Assembly (NCBI GenBank): GCA_022653675.1
Contig: JALCST010000002.1
Location: 62,001-126,000, forward strand
DNA length: 64,000 nucleotides
Direction: 5' to 3'
From: Bacteroidales bacterium
GTDB lineage: Bacteria; Bacteroidota; Bacteroidia; Bacteroidales; UBA932
Part shown: positions 17,722 through 26,357 of the stretch, piece after piece
Position numbering within the stretch: position 1 is the first letter of the stretch
Layout of the letters: each line of letters starts with the position of its first letter
Translations under genes and position numbers: made by a program
The notes under the pieces: generated by a model
Told to the model about the DNA's origin: nothing
Database searches by the model: none
What the model saw: only the letters and a program-made list of their open reading frames with translations

Positions 17722-18330
17722 ATGAAAATAATATCTATACCCGAACTTGCGTCTGCGGAAGAGCTGGACGCACACGGATCCCACATATCTGTCGATACAC
17801 TGAATTGGACCTCATATCCCTATAAGCCGGATGTAAAGTGTCTTCTGGGACACACAGACCTCAGCATGCTAGTCAAATTCAAAGTTACCGAAGGACACGC
17901 TGCGGCAACCTGTATGGAAAACAACGGTGAGGTCTGGAAAGACAGTTGCGTGGAGTTTTTCGTAAGGGAACCTGGAAACCCATTCTACTATAATTTCGAG
18001 ACCAATTGCATAGGAACGATACTCGCAGCAAAGCGCACTGGCAGGGATGATGCCGTACATTTCACTGAAAAGGAACTCGCCTCCATTTCGCACATTCCTT
18101 CGCTAGACAAGCATCCTTTTGCCGATAAATCCGAAGCCTGGTCACTTTCACTCGAAATTCCCTTCAAGTTGATAGGCATTGGAAGCGGGATCCCGAAGAC
18201 TCTGGATGCCAACTTTTACAAATGCGGTGACGATACGGCAATTCCACACTACCTCAGCTGGAATCCGATCCTCACGCCGGAACCGGATTTCCACAGGCCT
18301 GAGTTCTTCGGAAAGCTTATAATGCTTTAA
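17722..18330 (+). CDS. CBM9-like carbohydrate-binding domain protein
   Basis: A 202-residue protein without an obvious signal peptide. It reads as a carbohydrate-binding family 9-like domain alone: LNWTSYPYKPDVKCLLGHTDLSMLVKFKVTE, then ENNGEVWKDSCVEFFV, and EAWSLSLEIPFKLIG. The VWKDSCVEFF motif is typical of the family. No catalytic domain is attached. It follows the DUF4886 gene by 10 bases. Since no export signal is visible, a cytoplasmic or unconventional location is possible, and true sugar binding is not shown. Confidence 0.8.
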   Translation: MKIISIPELASAEELDAHGSHISVDTLNWTSYPYKPDVKCLLGHTDLSMLVKFKVTEGHAAATCMENNGEVWKDSCVEFFVREPGNPFYYNFETNCIGTILAAKRTGRDDAVHFTEKELASISHIPSLDKHPFADKSEAWSLSLEIPFKLIGIGSGIPKTLDANFYKCGDDTAIPHYLSWNPILTPEPDFHRPEFFGKLIML

Positions 18331-18435
18331 AAAATATTATCCATAGCTAAACATCTCTATTTTACTTGTTTTCAAAAATTATCCTTACCTTTCGGGAGTA
18401 AGAGAGAAAATTCAACATTTAATTGATCGTTTCAT

Positions 18436-19503
18436 ATGAAAAAAGCCCTTTTAGCCGCCTGTGCGGTCTTGCTGCTATGCAGCTGCTCCAACAACCCCGT
18501 TTATACAATCAACGCCAATGTCAAAGGCATCCAGGGAGAAGCTTATCTATATAATGACCGCGATGATATAGCCGACTCATGCGCTGTCACAGACGGCGCC
18601 TTCACTTTTACCGGAAAAGTCGGAAATCCCGATTTCCATACCATAGCAATAAAAAACGAAGGCCGTACTGTTTGGGCGACTAGAATCATAATCGAAGAAG
18701 GAACTATTACGGTCGAAGGCGATACAAGCGATCGCTTTTTTCCCGCAAAGGTCAGCGGGACACCCGAAAACGAAGCTTTTTCAACTTACGAAAAAGAATC
18801 CGGGAAATTCATAGAAGCCTATTATTCAAAAGACGCTACAGGTACACAGAGGGATTCCGTCGAGAAAGCCTACACCGCCTATTCTGACAGCTTATCCAAA
18901 GCCAACTGCGGCAAGAACCTTCTCGGACTTTACCTGCTTTCTAACGACAGCTACGAAATGGATCCACAGGCACTCCTCGATTCGTTGGAAACCTACCCTG
19001 CTGAGATACAAAAAAACAGAACCGCCACCAAACTGAAGGAAGAAGGGGAAAAGAAACTCGCAGTCTCCGTCGGAAAGAAATTCAAGGAGATCGACCTAAA
19101 TGATACGACCGGTACCGCAGTATCCCTGTCTTCGGTAATCGCCGGCAACAAATATACCCTGATAGATTTTTGGGCTTCATGGTGCCACCCTTGCATGGGT
19201 GAAGTCCCTACACTCGCAGCAGACTATGCCGCATATGGCGGAAAAGGATTCGGCATATACGGAATTTCCCTCGACAAGGATACGGCCGCATGGAAAAATT
19301 GCCTTGTCAGGAACAACATGACTTGGACCAATGTTTCCGATGTCAAGGGCTGGGATTGCGCAGCCGCAAAGGATTATGCTGTGAATTCCATCCCTAGCAA
19401 TTTCCTCGTAAACGTCGAGGGCAAGATAATAGCCACCAACCTTCGCGGCGAAGACCTGACCAACAAACTCGAGGAACTGTTCACCCAGGCACCCGAAAAA
19501 TAA
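18436..19503 (+). CDS. TlpA-like thiol:disulfide lipoprotein with DUF4369-type N-domain
   Basis: The protein has 355 residues with a lipoprotein signal peptide (lipidation at Cys15 or Cys17). The N-terminal domain (about 22-120) is DUF4369-like, with YTINANVKGIQGEAYLYND and an IIIEEGTITVEGD strand. A helical linker follows. From about 215 a thioredoxin-fold AhpC/TSA domain carries WASWCHPC, with the redox pair Cys250 and Cys253. Such lipoproteins reduce or isomerise disulfides or help cytochrome c maturation in the periplasm. It stands alone: a hairpin terminator follows, and a TACCTTTC -7-like box (18386-18393) precedes it. Confidence 0.88.
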   Translation: MKKALLAACAVLLLCSCSNNPVYTINANVKGIQGEAYLYNDRDDIADSCAVTDGAFTFTGKVGNPDFHTIAIKNEGRTVWATRIIIEEGTITVEGDTSDRFFPAKVSGTPENEAFSTYEKESGKFIEAYYSKDATGTQRDSVEKAYTAYSDSLSKANCGKNLLGLYLLSNDSYEMDPQALLDSLETYPAEIQKNRTATKLKEEGEKKLAVSVGKKFKEIDLNDTTGTAVSLSSVIAGNKYTLIDFWASWCHPCMGEVPTLAADYAAYGGKGFGIYGISLDKDTAAWKNCLVRNNMTWTNVSDVKGWDCAAAKDYAVNSIPSNFLVNVEGKIIATNLRGEDLTNKLEELFTQAPEK

Positions 19504-19542
19504 ATTACCAAAGAGAGAAAATTATTAGCATAACATTAATGA

Positions 19543-19590
19543 AAAAATAAGGGATATTTCTCTGAACGAGTTATATCCCTTTATTTTTAT
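19543..19590 (+). terminator. Hairpin terminator after the TlpA-like gene
   Basis: AATAAGGGATAT pairs with ATATCCCTTTATT (one bulged base) across a 14-base loop and is followed by TTTTTAT. It lies about 40 bases after the stop. The AT-rich decayed region begins after it. Confidence 0.65.
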
Positions 19591-19703
19591 ATTTCTTTTC
19601 CATTTTGTTTTTGAGTATTCCGATAGACAAAAAAACATATATCACTAATAATAAACATTTTACTGATGTCTTCTTTTACTCTTTGTAAATTTTGTTTTTT
19701 TTT

Positions 19704-21213
19704 CTACCAATTATGTTCTCGTAAATCATACTTCCGATACGCACGCCCCCCAGAATAAATAATTTCTTTTTTACCAACCATATCATATAACATCTTTCTT
19801 AGTTCCTTATATTCAACATCTGGCAATCTAGTAGCAATTTCTGAAATACGACTATTGGGATGAAATCTTAAGTCTTCTATAATTAAAGCTTTGAGTCTAT
19901 ACGGTTCAATAGTTTTTAAACTCGTTTTAAGATTAGCTTTTGAATTACTAATTATTTTTGGATTAACAAAGAATGAAGACCCTTTTCCTACACCTCTTTC
20001 CCCAATAATCCCCTTTTTAAGTAATTCTGACGTATATGAGTTTAAACGAACTTCTTCCGGCAACTGTAAAATGGAGGATAATTTTGTAGACAACACTTTT
20101 CCGTATTGAGCAATAATGCCTAAAGCAATATATCATTTTTGTGAAAGTTGATAATTTTGCAATGCGTAATCAAGTACAGGCAATATGTTTTCATTAACAA
20201 TTTTTGATTTTTGAATAACTCGCGTTTCACTAAAAGATGATTCAATTATTGGTAGAGTCTTAGCTTCCATGGCATTACTCTCATAAATTAAATCATAACC
20301 AGACCCTTCCCCTTCCATAAGTTTAAGATCACTCATTATATTGATCATCTGAGGATTCCTACGCTGTTGCTGATGCAATATATTGTCTTTTGTAATTCCC
20401 ATTGGGAGACCTCCTGGATTTGTTATTTCCAGCCTATCCGGATATACACATACCATTATATCTCTGGAAATGGTAAAACTCTTATGAGCAAAAGCATTAA
20501 CGAATAATTCTCTAACGACTTGGGGATTGTATTTGCGTATATGTTTTCGAAATAACCCATCTGGAAATTCATATGAATATGTAAGTTCGGTCGCTTCTTT
20601 TTCAAGTGCCAATAAAAGTTCCTTAGGATTCAAGGTATTATCATGCCATTCTTCTTTTCTTATCTTATTTTCGAATTTATCATAAACAATATATTGAACG
20701 GTAATGGGATAAGATATCCTGCTTCGTTGCTTTGCATTACCAACCCACAATAATCCTATATTAGTCATAAATCCTCTATCGACGAGATTATAGTGCTCCA
20801 ATATTTCCATGCTCGATCAGAATCACGTATCTCAGATGCGAATTTCACTATGTTTTCATGAGGAACTTCATCAACCTGCACTTTTGATAAAAGCATTTCC
20901 CATTGATATGCTCCTTTTTCAACAGACAATCGTTGAATATCTTCATTCCTTACTGGCTCACATTTATCTGCAACTCTTATTATGTATTAAAACACTTACT
21001 GCGAAGACGAGATAAAGTGTCGTTAAGTTCCTTTATTGAAATAGTCTGCCCTTCTATTGGCTTCTTAGATTTATAGTCATATCCAACGTAAATAACCCCT
21101 CCCTGAGCATTAGCAAAGGCTACACAAGTGACAGCCAACTCATTAAATCCTTTATCTCCTGTTCTTATCTTTTGCAGACTTTTATATTCAATCTTTTGCA
21201 TTTCTGTATCCAT
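19704..21213 (-). pseudogene. Decayed AlbA_2 / HATPase_c_4 (RecG-like, Schlafen-related) ATP-binding protein
   Basis: Three pieces of one protein lie in three frames. The N-terminal piece (21213-20980) has the AlbA_2 signature KIEYKSLQ...VAFANAQGGVIYVGYD. A middle piece (about 20975-20815) reads YIIRVADKCEPVRNEDIQRLS. The C-terminal piece (20810-19704) has the HATPase_c_4 motifs VRELFVNAFAHKSF, DRLEITNPGGLP and RNPQMINIMSDLKLMEGEGSGYDL. That piece is cut by an in-frame TGA at 20135-20133, after which the frame continues to a winged-helix-like end. About 40 residues expected between the first two pieces seem missing. Two frameshifts, a nonsense codon and a deletion make it a pseudogene unless assembly errors explain them. 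Base composition is much more AT-rich than neighbours, suggesting transfer. Intact relatives are often accessory or defence-linked. Confidence 0.8.
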
Positions 21214-21282
21214 ATTGACAACAAAAATTAATATTGTTACTAATATAGTATATATCAAATATAAAAACAATACATATCAAAA

Positions 21283-21315
21283 AACGAGGGGGTTACTAAT
21301 TGTAACCCCCTCGTT
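21283..21315 (-). terminator. Strong intrinsic terminator of tRNA-Ser
   Basis: A perfect 14-bp stem, AACGAGGGGGTTAC with GTAACCCCCTCGTT, closes a 5-base loop. On the minus strand it is followed by TTTTTTG. It starts 6 bases after the tRNA-Ser 3' end. Confidence 0.9.
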
Positions 21316-21320
21316 ATAAG

Positions 21321-21409
21321 CGGAGAGACAGGGGTTCGAACCCTGGAAACCACTTACGCGGTTTAACGGTTTTCGAGACCGCCCCGTTCGACCACTCCGG
21401 CATCTCTCC
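21321..21409 (-). tRNA. tRNA-Ser (anticodon CGA)
   Basis: An 89-base class II tRNA on the minus strand. Acceptor GGAGAGA pairs with TCTCTCC, and the discriminator is G. The anticodon loop CTCGAAA occupies 21377-21371 and gives anticodon CGA. A long variable arm and the T-loop TTCGAAC are present. CCA is not encoded. Confidence 0.97.
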
Positions 21410-21511
21410 AAAAGCGTGCGCAAAGTTAACATTTTTGGTCGAAAATCTTAATTTTGTAAAGTCACCGGTGAAAAATCTTTCGGGACACGGAAGACGGATG
21501 CGGTATATTCC

Positions 21512-22057
21512 CTATGCGACCGCAGTGGCAATCTTGTCGAGCAGATCCTCGGCTTCGTCGCAAACTATGAAACCATTCCGTTCCGGATTGCGCATCAGTC
21601 CTTCCGACTTCATGGTGGAAATTTGCCTTAAAAGAGGATCGTAAAAGCCTTTTATGTTGAAAAGCGCAATAGGCTTGTTCTGTCTGCCGGTCTGGTTCAA
21701 CGCCGCCATCTCGAACAATTCGTCCATGGTGCCGTAACCGCCTGGCAGGACGATGAACGCGTCGGAAACTTCTTTCATGCGCATTTTCCGCATCGAAAGG
21801 GTTTCCACTATCTCCATCTTATTAAAACCCCTGTTCCCAAGCCCGCGTTCGTAAATATCCCTGACTATGATGCCCATGGCTATGCCGCCGTTTTCCAGCA
21901 CGCCTTCAGCCACTGCGTCCATCAGACCGAGTTTGGTTCCACCGTTCACAAGGATCATATTCTTGAGAGCCATAGATTTGCCCAAATCGTACGCACTCCG
22001 CATGTAAATCGGGTCGTTACCCTTGCTGGATGCACAAAATACCGCTACGCTTAACAT
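21512..22057 (-). CDS. LOG family protein (TIGR00730, possible nucleotide phosphoribohydrolase)
   Basis: The protein has 181 residues starting MLSVAVFCASSKG. An ORF extension upstream to 22228 crosses the promoter and is rejected. Family motifs are the Rossmann-like start, VNGGTKLGLMDAVAEG (the GG.xGLM motif) and PGGYGTMDELFE (the PGGxGTxxE signature) with a following QTGRQNKPIALFN. Plant LOG homologues release cytokinin bases from riboside monophosphates; the bacterial role is usually assigned to nucleotide turnover. It diverges from the PHP gene through a shared back-to-back promoter at 22078-22093. Length and motifs are normal. Confidence 0.93.
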   Translation of the reverse strand: MLSVAVFCASSKGNDPIYMRSAYDLGKSMALKNMILVNGGTKLGLMDAVAEGVLENGGIAMGIIVRDIYERGLGNRGFNKMEIVETLSMRKMRMKEVSDAFIVLPGGYGTMDELFEMAALNQTGRQNKPIALFNIKGFYDPLLRQISTMKSEGLMRNPERNGFIVCDEAEDLLDKIATAVA

Positions 22058-22077
22058 TGAATAATATTTTAACGCTG

Positions 22078-22093
22078 CAAAATTATAAATTTG
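22078..22093. promoter_or_regulatory. Abutting back-to-back -7 boxes (LOG / PHP)
   Basis: Minus-strand TAATTTTG (22085-22078) and plus-strand TAAATTTG (22086-22093) touch with no gap. Together with flanking bases they make the near-palindrome CGCTGCAAA...TTTGCAGCG. The two ATGs lie 20 and 15 bases beyond their boxes, a nearly symmetric layout. Confidence 0.7.
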
Positions 22094-22108
22094 CAGCGAA
22101 TTCAGATT

Positions 22109-23035
22109 ATGGACAATCTTACAAACTATCATAGCCATTGCGATTTTTGCGATGGCAAAGCTCCCATGGAGGATTTCTTCAGGGAAGCCGTGGAGGAACA
22201 CTTCACAGCATTCGGGATTACTTCTCATTCACCGGTTCCCATCAAATCCACATCGAATATGAAGCGGGAAAACATGAATGCTTACCTAACCGAATTCGGT
22301 CGCATAAAGAAAGAATACGGCAACCGCCTTGAATGTTTCTCAGGATTGGAAATCGACTACCTCAGCCGGTTTTTCGGCCCTTCCACCTCATATTTTCAGG
22401 AACTGCCGCTGGATTTCCGGATCGGATCGATCCACTTTTTGCCAGACCATACCGGGCATATACGCGACATAGACCTGAAGCCCGACGAATTCGCCGCGAC
22501 CGTGAAGGAATATTTCAACGGCGACGCGGAAGGGATCGTTAAACTTTATGCTGACCAGGTAATTTCGATGGTCGATGCAGGCGGAATCGATTTCGTCGGC
22601 CATTGCGACAAGATCTCATACAGCGCATCGTTCATGATACCGGGACTTTTCGACACAGGCTGGTTCAATGATCTTATGGAAAATTTCTTCGGGGAGATTG
22701 CAAAAAGCGGTATAATGCTGGAGGTAAACACGAAGCACTTTTCGGGATGGGGAACGTTCTTTCCTAACGAACGATGGTTTCCCCTGATGAAAAGCCTTGG
22801 CATCAAGATCGTGGTCAACAGCGACGCACATGAACCAGGACTTATCAATTCCGGCCGGCCGGAAGCAATCGAAGCATTGAAGAAAGCCGGTTACGACACG
22901 GTAATGGAACTCCACCGGAACCGGAAGCAGGGGCGACAAAAAAGCCCGGGAACGACCGTTCCTGAGCTTCAGAGCGGAAAAGGGGATTCGGACCCCCGAC
23001 CTCAACCTTGGCAAGGTTGCGCTCTAACCAACTGA
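22109..23035 (+). CDS. Histidinol-phosphatase-like PHP domain protein
   Basis: A PHP-fold metal-dependent phosphoesterase of 308 residues from the ATG at 22109. A TTG six codons earlier lies inside the -7 box and is rejected. Motifs are NYHSHCDFCDGK (the HxH metal motif), FGITSHSP, GLEIDY, SIHFL, DFVGHCDK, LEVNTKH and VNSDAHEP, all as in HisJ/HisK-type histidinol phosphatases. It may dephosphorylate histidinol phosphate, but no his genes are adjacent. The C-terminal tail from about RKQGRQKSPG onward is unusual: it reads through the opposite strand of tRNA-Gly and stops inside that tRNA. The tail is therefore probably not functional or was acquired after loss of an earlier stop. Confidence 0.85.
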   Translation: MDNLTNYHSHCDFCDGKAPMEDFFREAVEEHFTAFGITSHSPVPIKSTSNMKRENMNAYLTEFGRIKKEYGNRLECFSGLEIDYLSRFFGPSTSYFQELPLDFRIGSIHFLPDHTGHIRDIDLKPDEFAATVKEYFNGDAEGIVKLYADQVISMVDAGGIDFVGHCDKISYSASFMIPGLFDTGWFNDLMENFFGEIAKSGIMLEVNTKHFSGWGTFFPNERWFPLMKSLGIKIVVNSDAHEPGLINSGRPEAIEALKKAGYDTVMELHRNRKQGRQKSPGTTVPELQSGKGDSDPRPQPWQGCALTN

Positions 23036-23046
23036 GCTATTTCCGC
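22973..23046 (-). tRNA. tRNA-Gly (anticodon GCC)
   Basis: A 74-base tRNA on the minus strand. Acceptor GCGGAAA pairs with TTTCCGC, and the discriminator is T. The D-stem is GCTC/GAGC. Anticodon stem CAACC/GGTTG holds loop TTGCCAA with anticodon GCC (23012-23010). T-arm is GGGGG-TCCGAAT-CCCCT. CCA is not encoded. The last 63 bases of the PHP reading frame lie antisense within it. Confidence 0.97.
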
Positions 23047-23131
23047 GAATTGCGACTTTCCCTCAAAACTTTCGGGAAGGCAAATGTAGAAACATTTTTT
23101 CTTCCTGCAAAAAAATATGGCCCTAAAAACC

Positions 23132-24016
23132 TCAGTGTCTCCTGTCGGCGCTTATGTAGCGATCCTTCCCGTTGATATCGCGAATAAGATTCACATTGTG
23201 ATAGCCGAACGATTTCGCGAGCTGCGCACATTTTTCACCGAAACGTTCGTTTATTTCGCAGACGACTTTCCCTGCGGGTTCGAGAAGGATGTCGGCCCAA
23301 TGGAAAAGTCCCCGATAAAATCCGAGCGGATCGGAATCGGGCACGAACAATGCCATTTCGGGTTCATGGTCAAGTACGTTACGCCTCATCTGCGCCTTTT
23401 CGCTTTCGCAAACGTAAGGCGGATTACATACGATGACATCCATTCTGGGCAGTCCGGCCGGCGGATCATCCATAAGGTCAGCAAGCAGAAATACCGGACG
23501 CGGACCTTTGAAAGGCACCTTTTGCCTGCACGCCACATTCAATGCCTCACCCGATACGTCGAATCCGTACACCTGTACTTCAGGAATCGCAGCAGCTACG
23601 GACCATGCTATGCAACCGGATCCCGTGCAAGCATCGAGAACATTGCGAATATCACAGCAATCCCCGCAGGAATCTCCTTCGGAAACGGTTTCTACAGTCA
23701 TTTTCACCAGTTCCTCCGTTTCCGGGCGCGGGATCAATACGGAAGGATCCACCCTGAACCGATGATTGCAAAAAGATTCGTACCCCAAAACATATTGGAG
23801 CGGCATACCTGACAAGAGTTTTTCCCCGTCACGGTCCAACTCCTCGATCTGAGGTCCGGTCAATTCCTTATTCTGTTCGGAATAAAACTGATAATCCTTC
23901 AGTTCCAGTACGTCTACGGCCAACCTGCGCACTATGGATTCGGCTTCAGGGCCTTCATAAATCCCTCCGACCTGCAATCCTTCAATCAGACCTTTCGAAT
24001 AATCCCTTAATTTCAT
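23132..24016 (-). CDS. prmC: Peptide chain release factor N5-glutamine methyltransferase
   Basis: A SAM-dependent enzyme of 294 residues that methylates the GGQ glutamine of RF1/RF2. It has an N-terminal helical release-factor-binding domain (about 1-85), then PRPETEELV at about 97-105, the SAM loop LDACTGSGCIAWSVAAA at about 127-143, and the catalytic NPPY at 198-201. The start codon overlaps the ispD stop by 4 bases (ATGA), so both are one leftward transcript. Length is normal. Confidence 0.95.
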   Translation of the reverse strand: MKLRDYSKGLIEGLQVGGIYEGPEAESIVRRLAVDVLELKDYQFYSEQNKELTGPQIEELDRDGEKLLSGMPLQYVLGYESFCNHRFRVDPSVLIPRPETEELVKMTVETVSEGDSCGDCCDIRNVLDACTGSGCIAWSVAAAIPEVQVYGFDVSGEALNVACRQKVPFKGPRPVFLLADLMDDPPAGLPRMDVIVCNPPYVCESEKAQMRRNVLDHEPEMALFVPDSDPLGFYRGLFHWADILLEPAGKVVCEINERFGEKCAQLAKSFGYHNVNLIRDINGKDRYISADRRH

Positions 24017-24678
24017 AATTTATTCAGATCTTCCGGCACAGTGATCTTTATGTTTCCCCTCAGGCCGGAGCACAGGGTCAATCGATAGCCGCGCGATTCC
24101 ACTACGGATGCATCATCCGTGAACGAAGGCGAATAAGGCTGGTCATACGAATCGAGCAGGACTTCCGAGTGAAAGATCTGCGGAGTCTGGACAAGCACGA
24201 AACGACCACGGTCCACAGTATGGGACCCATCTCCGTCCTCATCGAGTTCGCGTAACGTATCGGTGACTTTCAGAACCGGAACGACCCCAAGCACTTTTTC
24301 CGACTGTGCAAGCTGTACCATACTCCTGACAAAAGGATAATTGACATACGGTCTTACCCCGTCGTGGACTGCCACCAATGCCCCCGGTCTTACATATTCC
24401 AGAGCTTTCTTCACGGAATGGAAACGCGTAATTCCCCCCGAAGGGCAGATGTAAGGAAAATTCATGAAGTCGTTCCCTTCACAATATTTCCTCCACCTCT
24501 CCTTGCTTTCCTCCGGTAAAACCACGATCAACTGCCTGTCGGGGAAATCCAGGAAAGGTTCTATGGCCAAACGCAGGATAGGTTTTCCACCTATCTCAAG
24601 AAATTGCTTCGGTATGGCGGACTTCATTCTGGTCCCCCATCCACCGGCTACTATGATGACATATAGTTTCCTATCCAT
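24013..24678 (-). CDS. ispD: 2-C-methyl-D-erythritol 4-phosphate cytidylyltransferase
   Basis: A MEP-pathway enzyme (isoprenoid precursor synthesis) of 221 residues from MDRKLYVIIVAGG; an upstream ATG at 24714 gives an unrelated 12-residue extension. Motifs are AGGWGTRMKSAIPKQFLEIGGKPIL at the N-terminus (the CTP-binding G-loop), VAVHDGVRPYV, and the C-terminal TDDASVVESRGYRLTLCSG with GNIKITVPEDL. It is the first gene of a two-gene operon with prmC and diverges from purH. The second position of the usual GGxGxRM loop is Trp (GGWGTRM), which is a common variant. Confidence 0.95.
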   Translation of the reverse strand: MDRKLYVIIVAGGWGTRMKSAIPKQFLEIGGKPILRLAIEPFLDFPDRQLIVVLPEESKERWRKYCEGNDFMNFPYICPSGGITRFHSVKKALEYVRPGALVAVHDGVRPYVNYPFVRSMVQLAQSEKVLGVVPVLKVTDTLRELDEDGDGSHTVDRGRFVLVQTPQIFHSEVLLDSYDQPYSPSFTDDASVVESRGYRLTLCSGLRGNIKITVPEDLNKL

Positions 24679-24778
24679 TAAATGATTATAAAATGTGCTT
24701 CTATTGTCCCTCAAAAATACCTCATTTCTTCCAAATAATTTGTATTTTTACACGATTTTAAATGGATATTCTGATAAA

Positions 24779-26329
24779 ATGACTGACACAAAATACACGC
24801 GAAAAATAAACACCGCACTGATTTCCGTCTTCGACAAGGAAGGCATCGACGAAATAGCCTCCATCCTCTCAACTAACGGAGTAAAAATACTCTCAACTGG
24901 AGGGACATACGGCTATCTTGTCGAAAAGGGATTCGAATGCGAAAAAGTGGAGGATATCACCTCCTACCCTTCAATCCTAGGAGGGAGGGTCAAGACCTTG
25001 CATCCGAAAATATTCGGGGGCATACTTGCCCGTCGTGACAACCAGAAGGATGAAGACGAAAGGAAGGAATATGGGATCCCCTGCATCGACCTGGTAATCG
25101 TAGACCTGTATCCTTTCGAGGCCACCGTCGCAAGCGGCGCTCCGGAACAGGACATCATAGAAAAGATAGATATCGGCGGGATTTCCCTCATAAGGGCGGC
25201 GGCCAAAAACTACAGGGATGTGCTGACTGTTTCCGGCAAGGAGCAATATGCTGCAGTAAAGGAACTTTTAAAGGCCGGGCAATGTGAAACTTCCCTTGAG
25301 GAAAGACGCCGCTACGCAGCGGAAGCATTCCTGAAGAGTTCACATTACGACACCGAGATATTCTCGTGGTTCAACGGAAGCTACGACATCCCGAGCTTCA
25401 GCAAGAGCATAGTCATGCATTCCCCTCTGCGTTACGGCGAGAACCCTCACCAGAAGGCCCTGTTCTTCGGCGATCCTGCCTCGCTGCCGAAACAACTCCA
25501 CGGAAAGGAGATTTCCTACAACAACATGGTGGACATCGAAGCCGCCCTCGAACTTATATCCGATTTCGATAATGACGGCGGCAAGAACGTCACCGTTGGC
25601 GTCATAAAACACAACAACGCCTGTGGATGCGCCACTCGCGGCAATCTAGTGGATGCTTGGAAAGATGCCCTTTCCGGCGACCCGGTTTCCGCCTATGGAA
25701 GCATAATCGTGACAAACACGAAAATTACCGCCGAAGCGGCCGAGGAAATCGGGAAAATTTTCTTCGAAGTCATCATTGCCAAAGGATACGATGACGAGGC
25801 ACTTGAGCTCCTCGAGCATAAGAAGAACAGGATCATACTCATGGACAATGGAACCAAATTGTCCTGCAAGAAGTTCCGCAGCATGTTCGAAGGGGTTCTC
25901 GTACAGGATAGGGATACCTGTGTGGAAACTCCAGGCGACCTCAGGCCGGTCACCGTTACGAAGCCGACCGAAGCGCAGATAGCCGACATGCTGTTTGCGA
26001 ACAAAATAGTCAAACATTCCAAAAGCAATGCGATAACGCTGGCCAAGAACGGGATGCTTCTCGCAAGCGGGATCGGACAGACTTCGCGCGTTGATGCCCT
26101 GAAGCAGGCCATCGAAAAGGCCCGCAGTTTCGGACAGGACCTCGAAGGTGCAGTGATGGCATCTGATGCATTTTTTCCGTTCAGCGACTGTGTGGAAGTA
26201 GCCGACAAGGCCGGCATCAAGGCCGTGATCCAGCCGGGAGGCTCGATACGCGACCAGGAAAGCATAGACTACTGCAACACCCACGGCATGGCGATGGTGA
26301 TGACGGGCAAACGTCATTTCAAACATTAG
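24779..26329 (+). CDS. purH: Bifunctional AICAR transformylase / IMP cyclohydrolase
   Basis: Catalyses the last two steps of IMP synthesis. The protein has 516 residues from MTDTKYTRKINTALISVFDKEG; an upstream in-frame codon at 24695 precedes a TAATTTG-like region and is rejected. The N-terminal MGS-like cyclohydrolase domain (about 1-190) holds ILSTGGTYGYL, GRVKTLHPKIFGGIL and KIDIGGISLIRAAAKN. The C-terminal AICARFT domain includes LRYGENPHQKALF, GVIKHNNACGCA, SDAFFPFSDCVE and the GGSIRDQE end motif. It precedes the mreB operon by 28 bases, so some read-through into the cell-shape genes is possible. Confidence 0.97.
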   Translation: MTDTKYTRKINTALISVFDKEGIDEIASILSTNGVKILSTGGTYGYLVEKGFECEKVEDITSYPSILGGRVKTLHPKIFGGILARRDNQKDEDERKEYGIPCIDLVIVDLYPFEATVASGAPEQDIIEKIDIGGISLIRAAAKNYRDVLTVSGKEQYAAVKELLKAGQCETSLEERRRYAAEAFLKSSHYDTEIFSWFNGSYDIPSFSKSIVMHSPLRYGENPHQKALFFGDPASLPKQLHGKEISYNNMVDIEAALELISDFDNDGGKNVTVGVIKHNNACGCATRGNLVDAWKDALSGDPVSAYGSIIVTNTKITAEAAEEIGKIFFEVIIAKGYDDEALELLEHKKNRIILMDNGTKLSCKKFRSMFEGVLVQDRDTCVETPGDLRPVTVTKPTEAQIADMLFANKIVKHSKSNAITLAKNGMLLASGIGQTSRVDALKQAIEKARSFGQDLEGAVMASDAFFPFSDCVEVADKAGIKAVIQPGGSIRDQESIDYCNTHGMAMVMTGKRHFKH

Positions 26330-26357
26330 ACTGAAAGACTAAAACTAATAACCTGAT

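Noticed and set aside
20809-21015. Small plus-strand ORF in the AT-rich patch
   Set aside because: It is antisense to the middle piece of the broken AlbA_2 gene and has no support.
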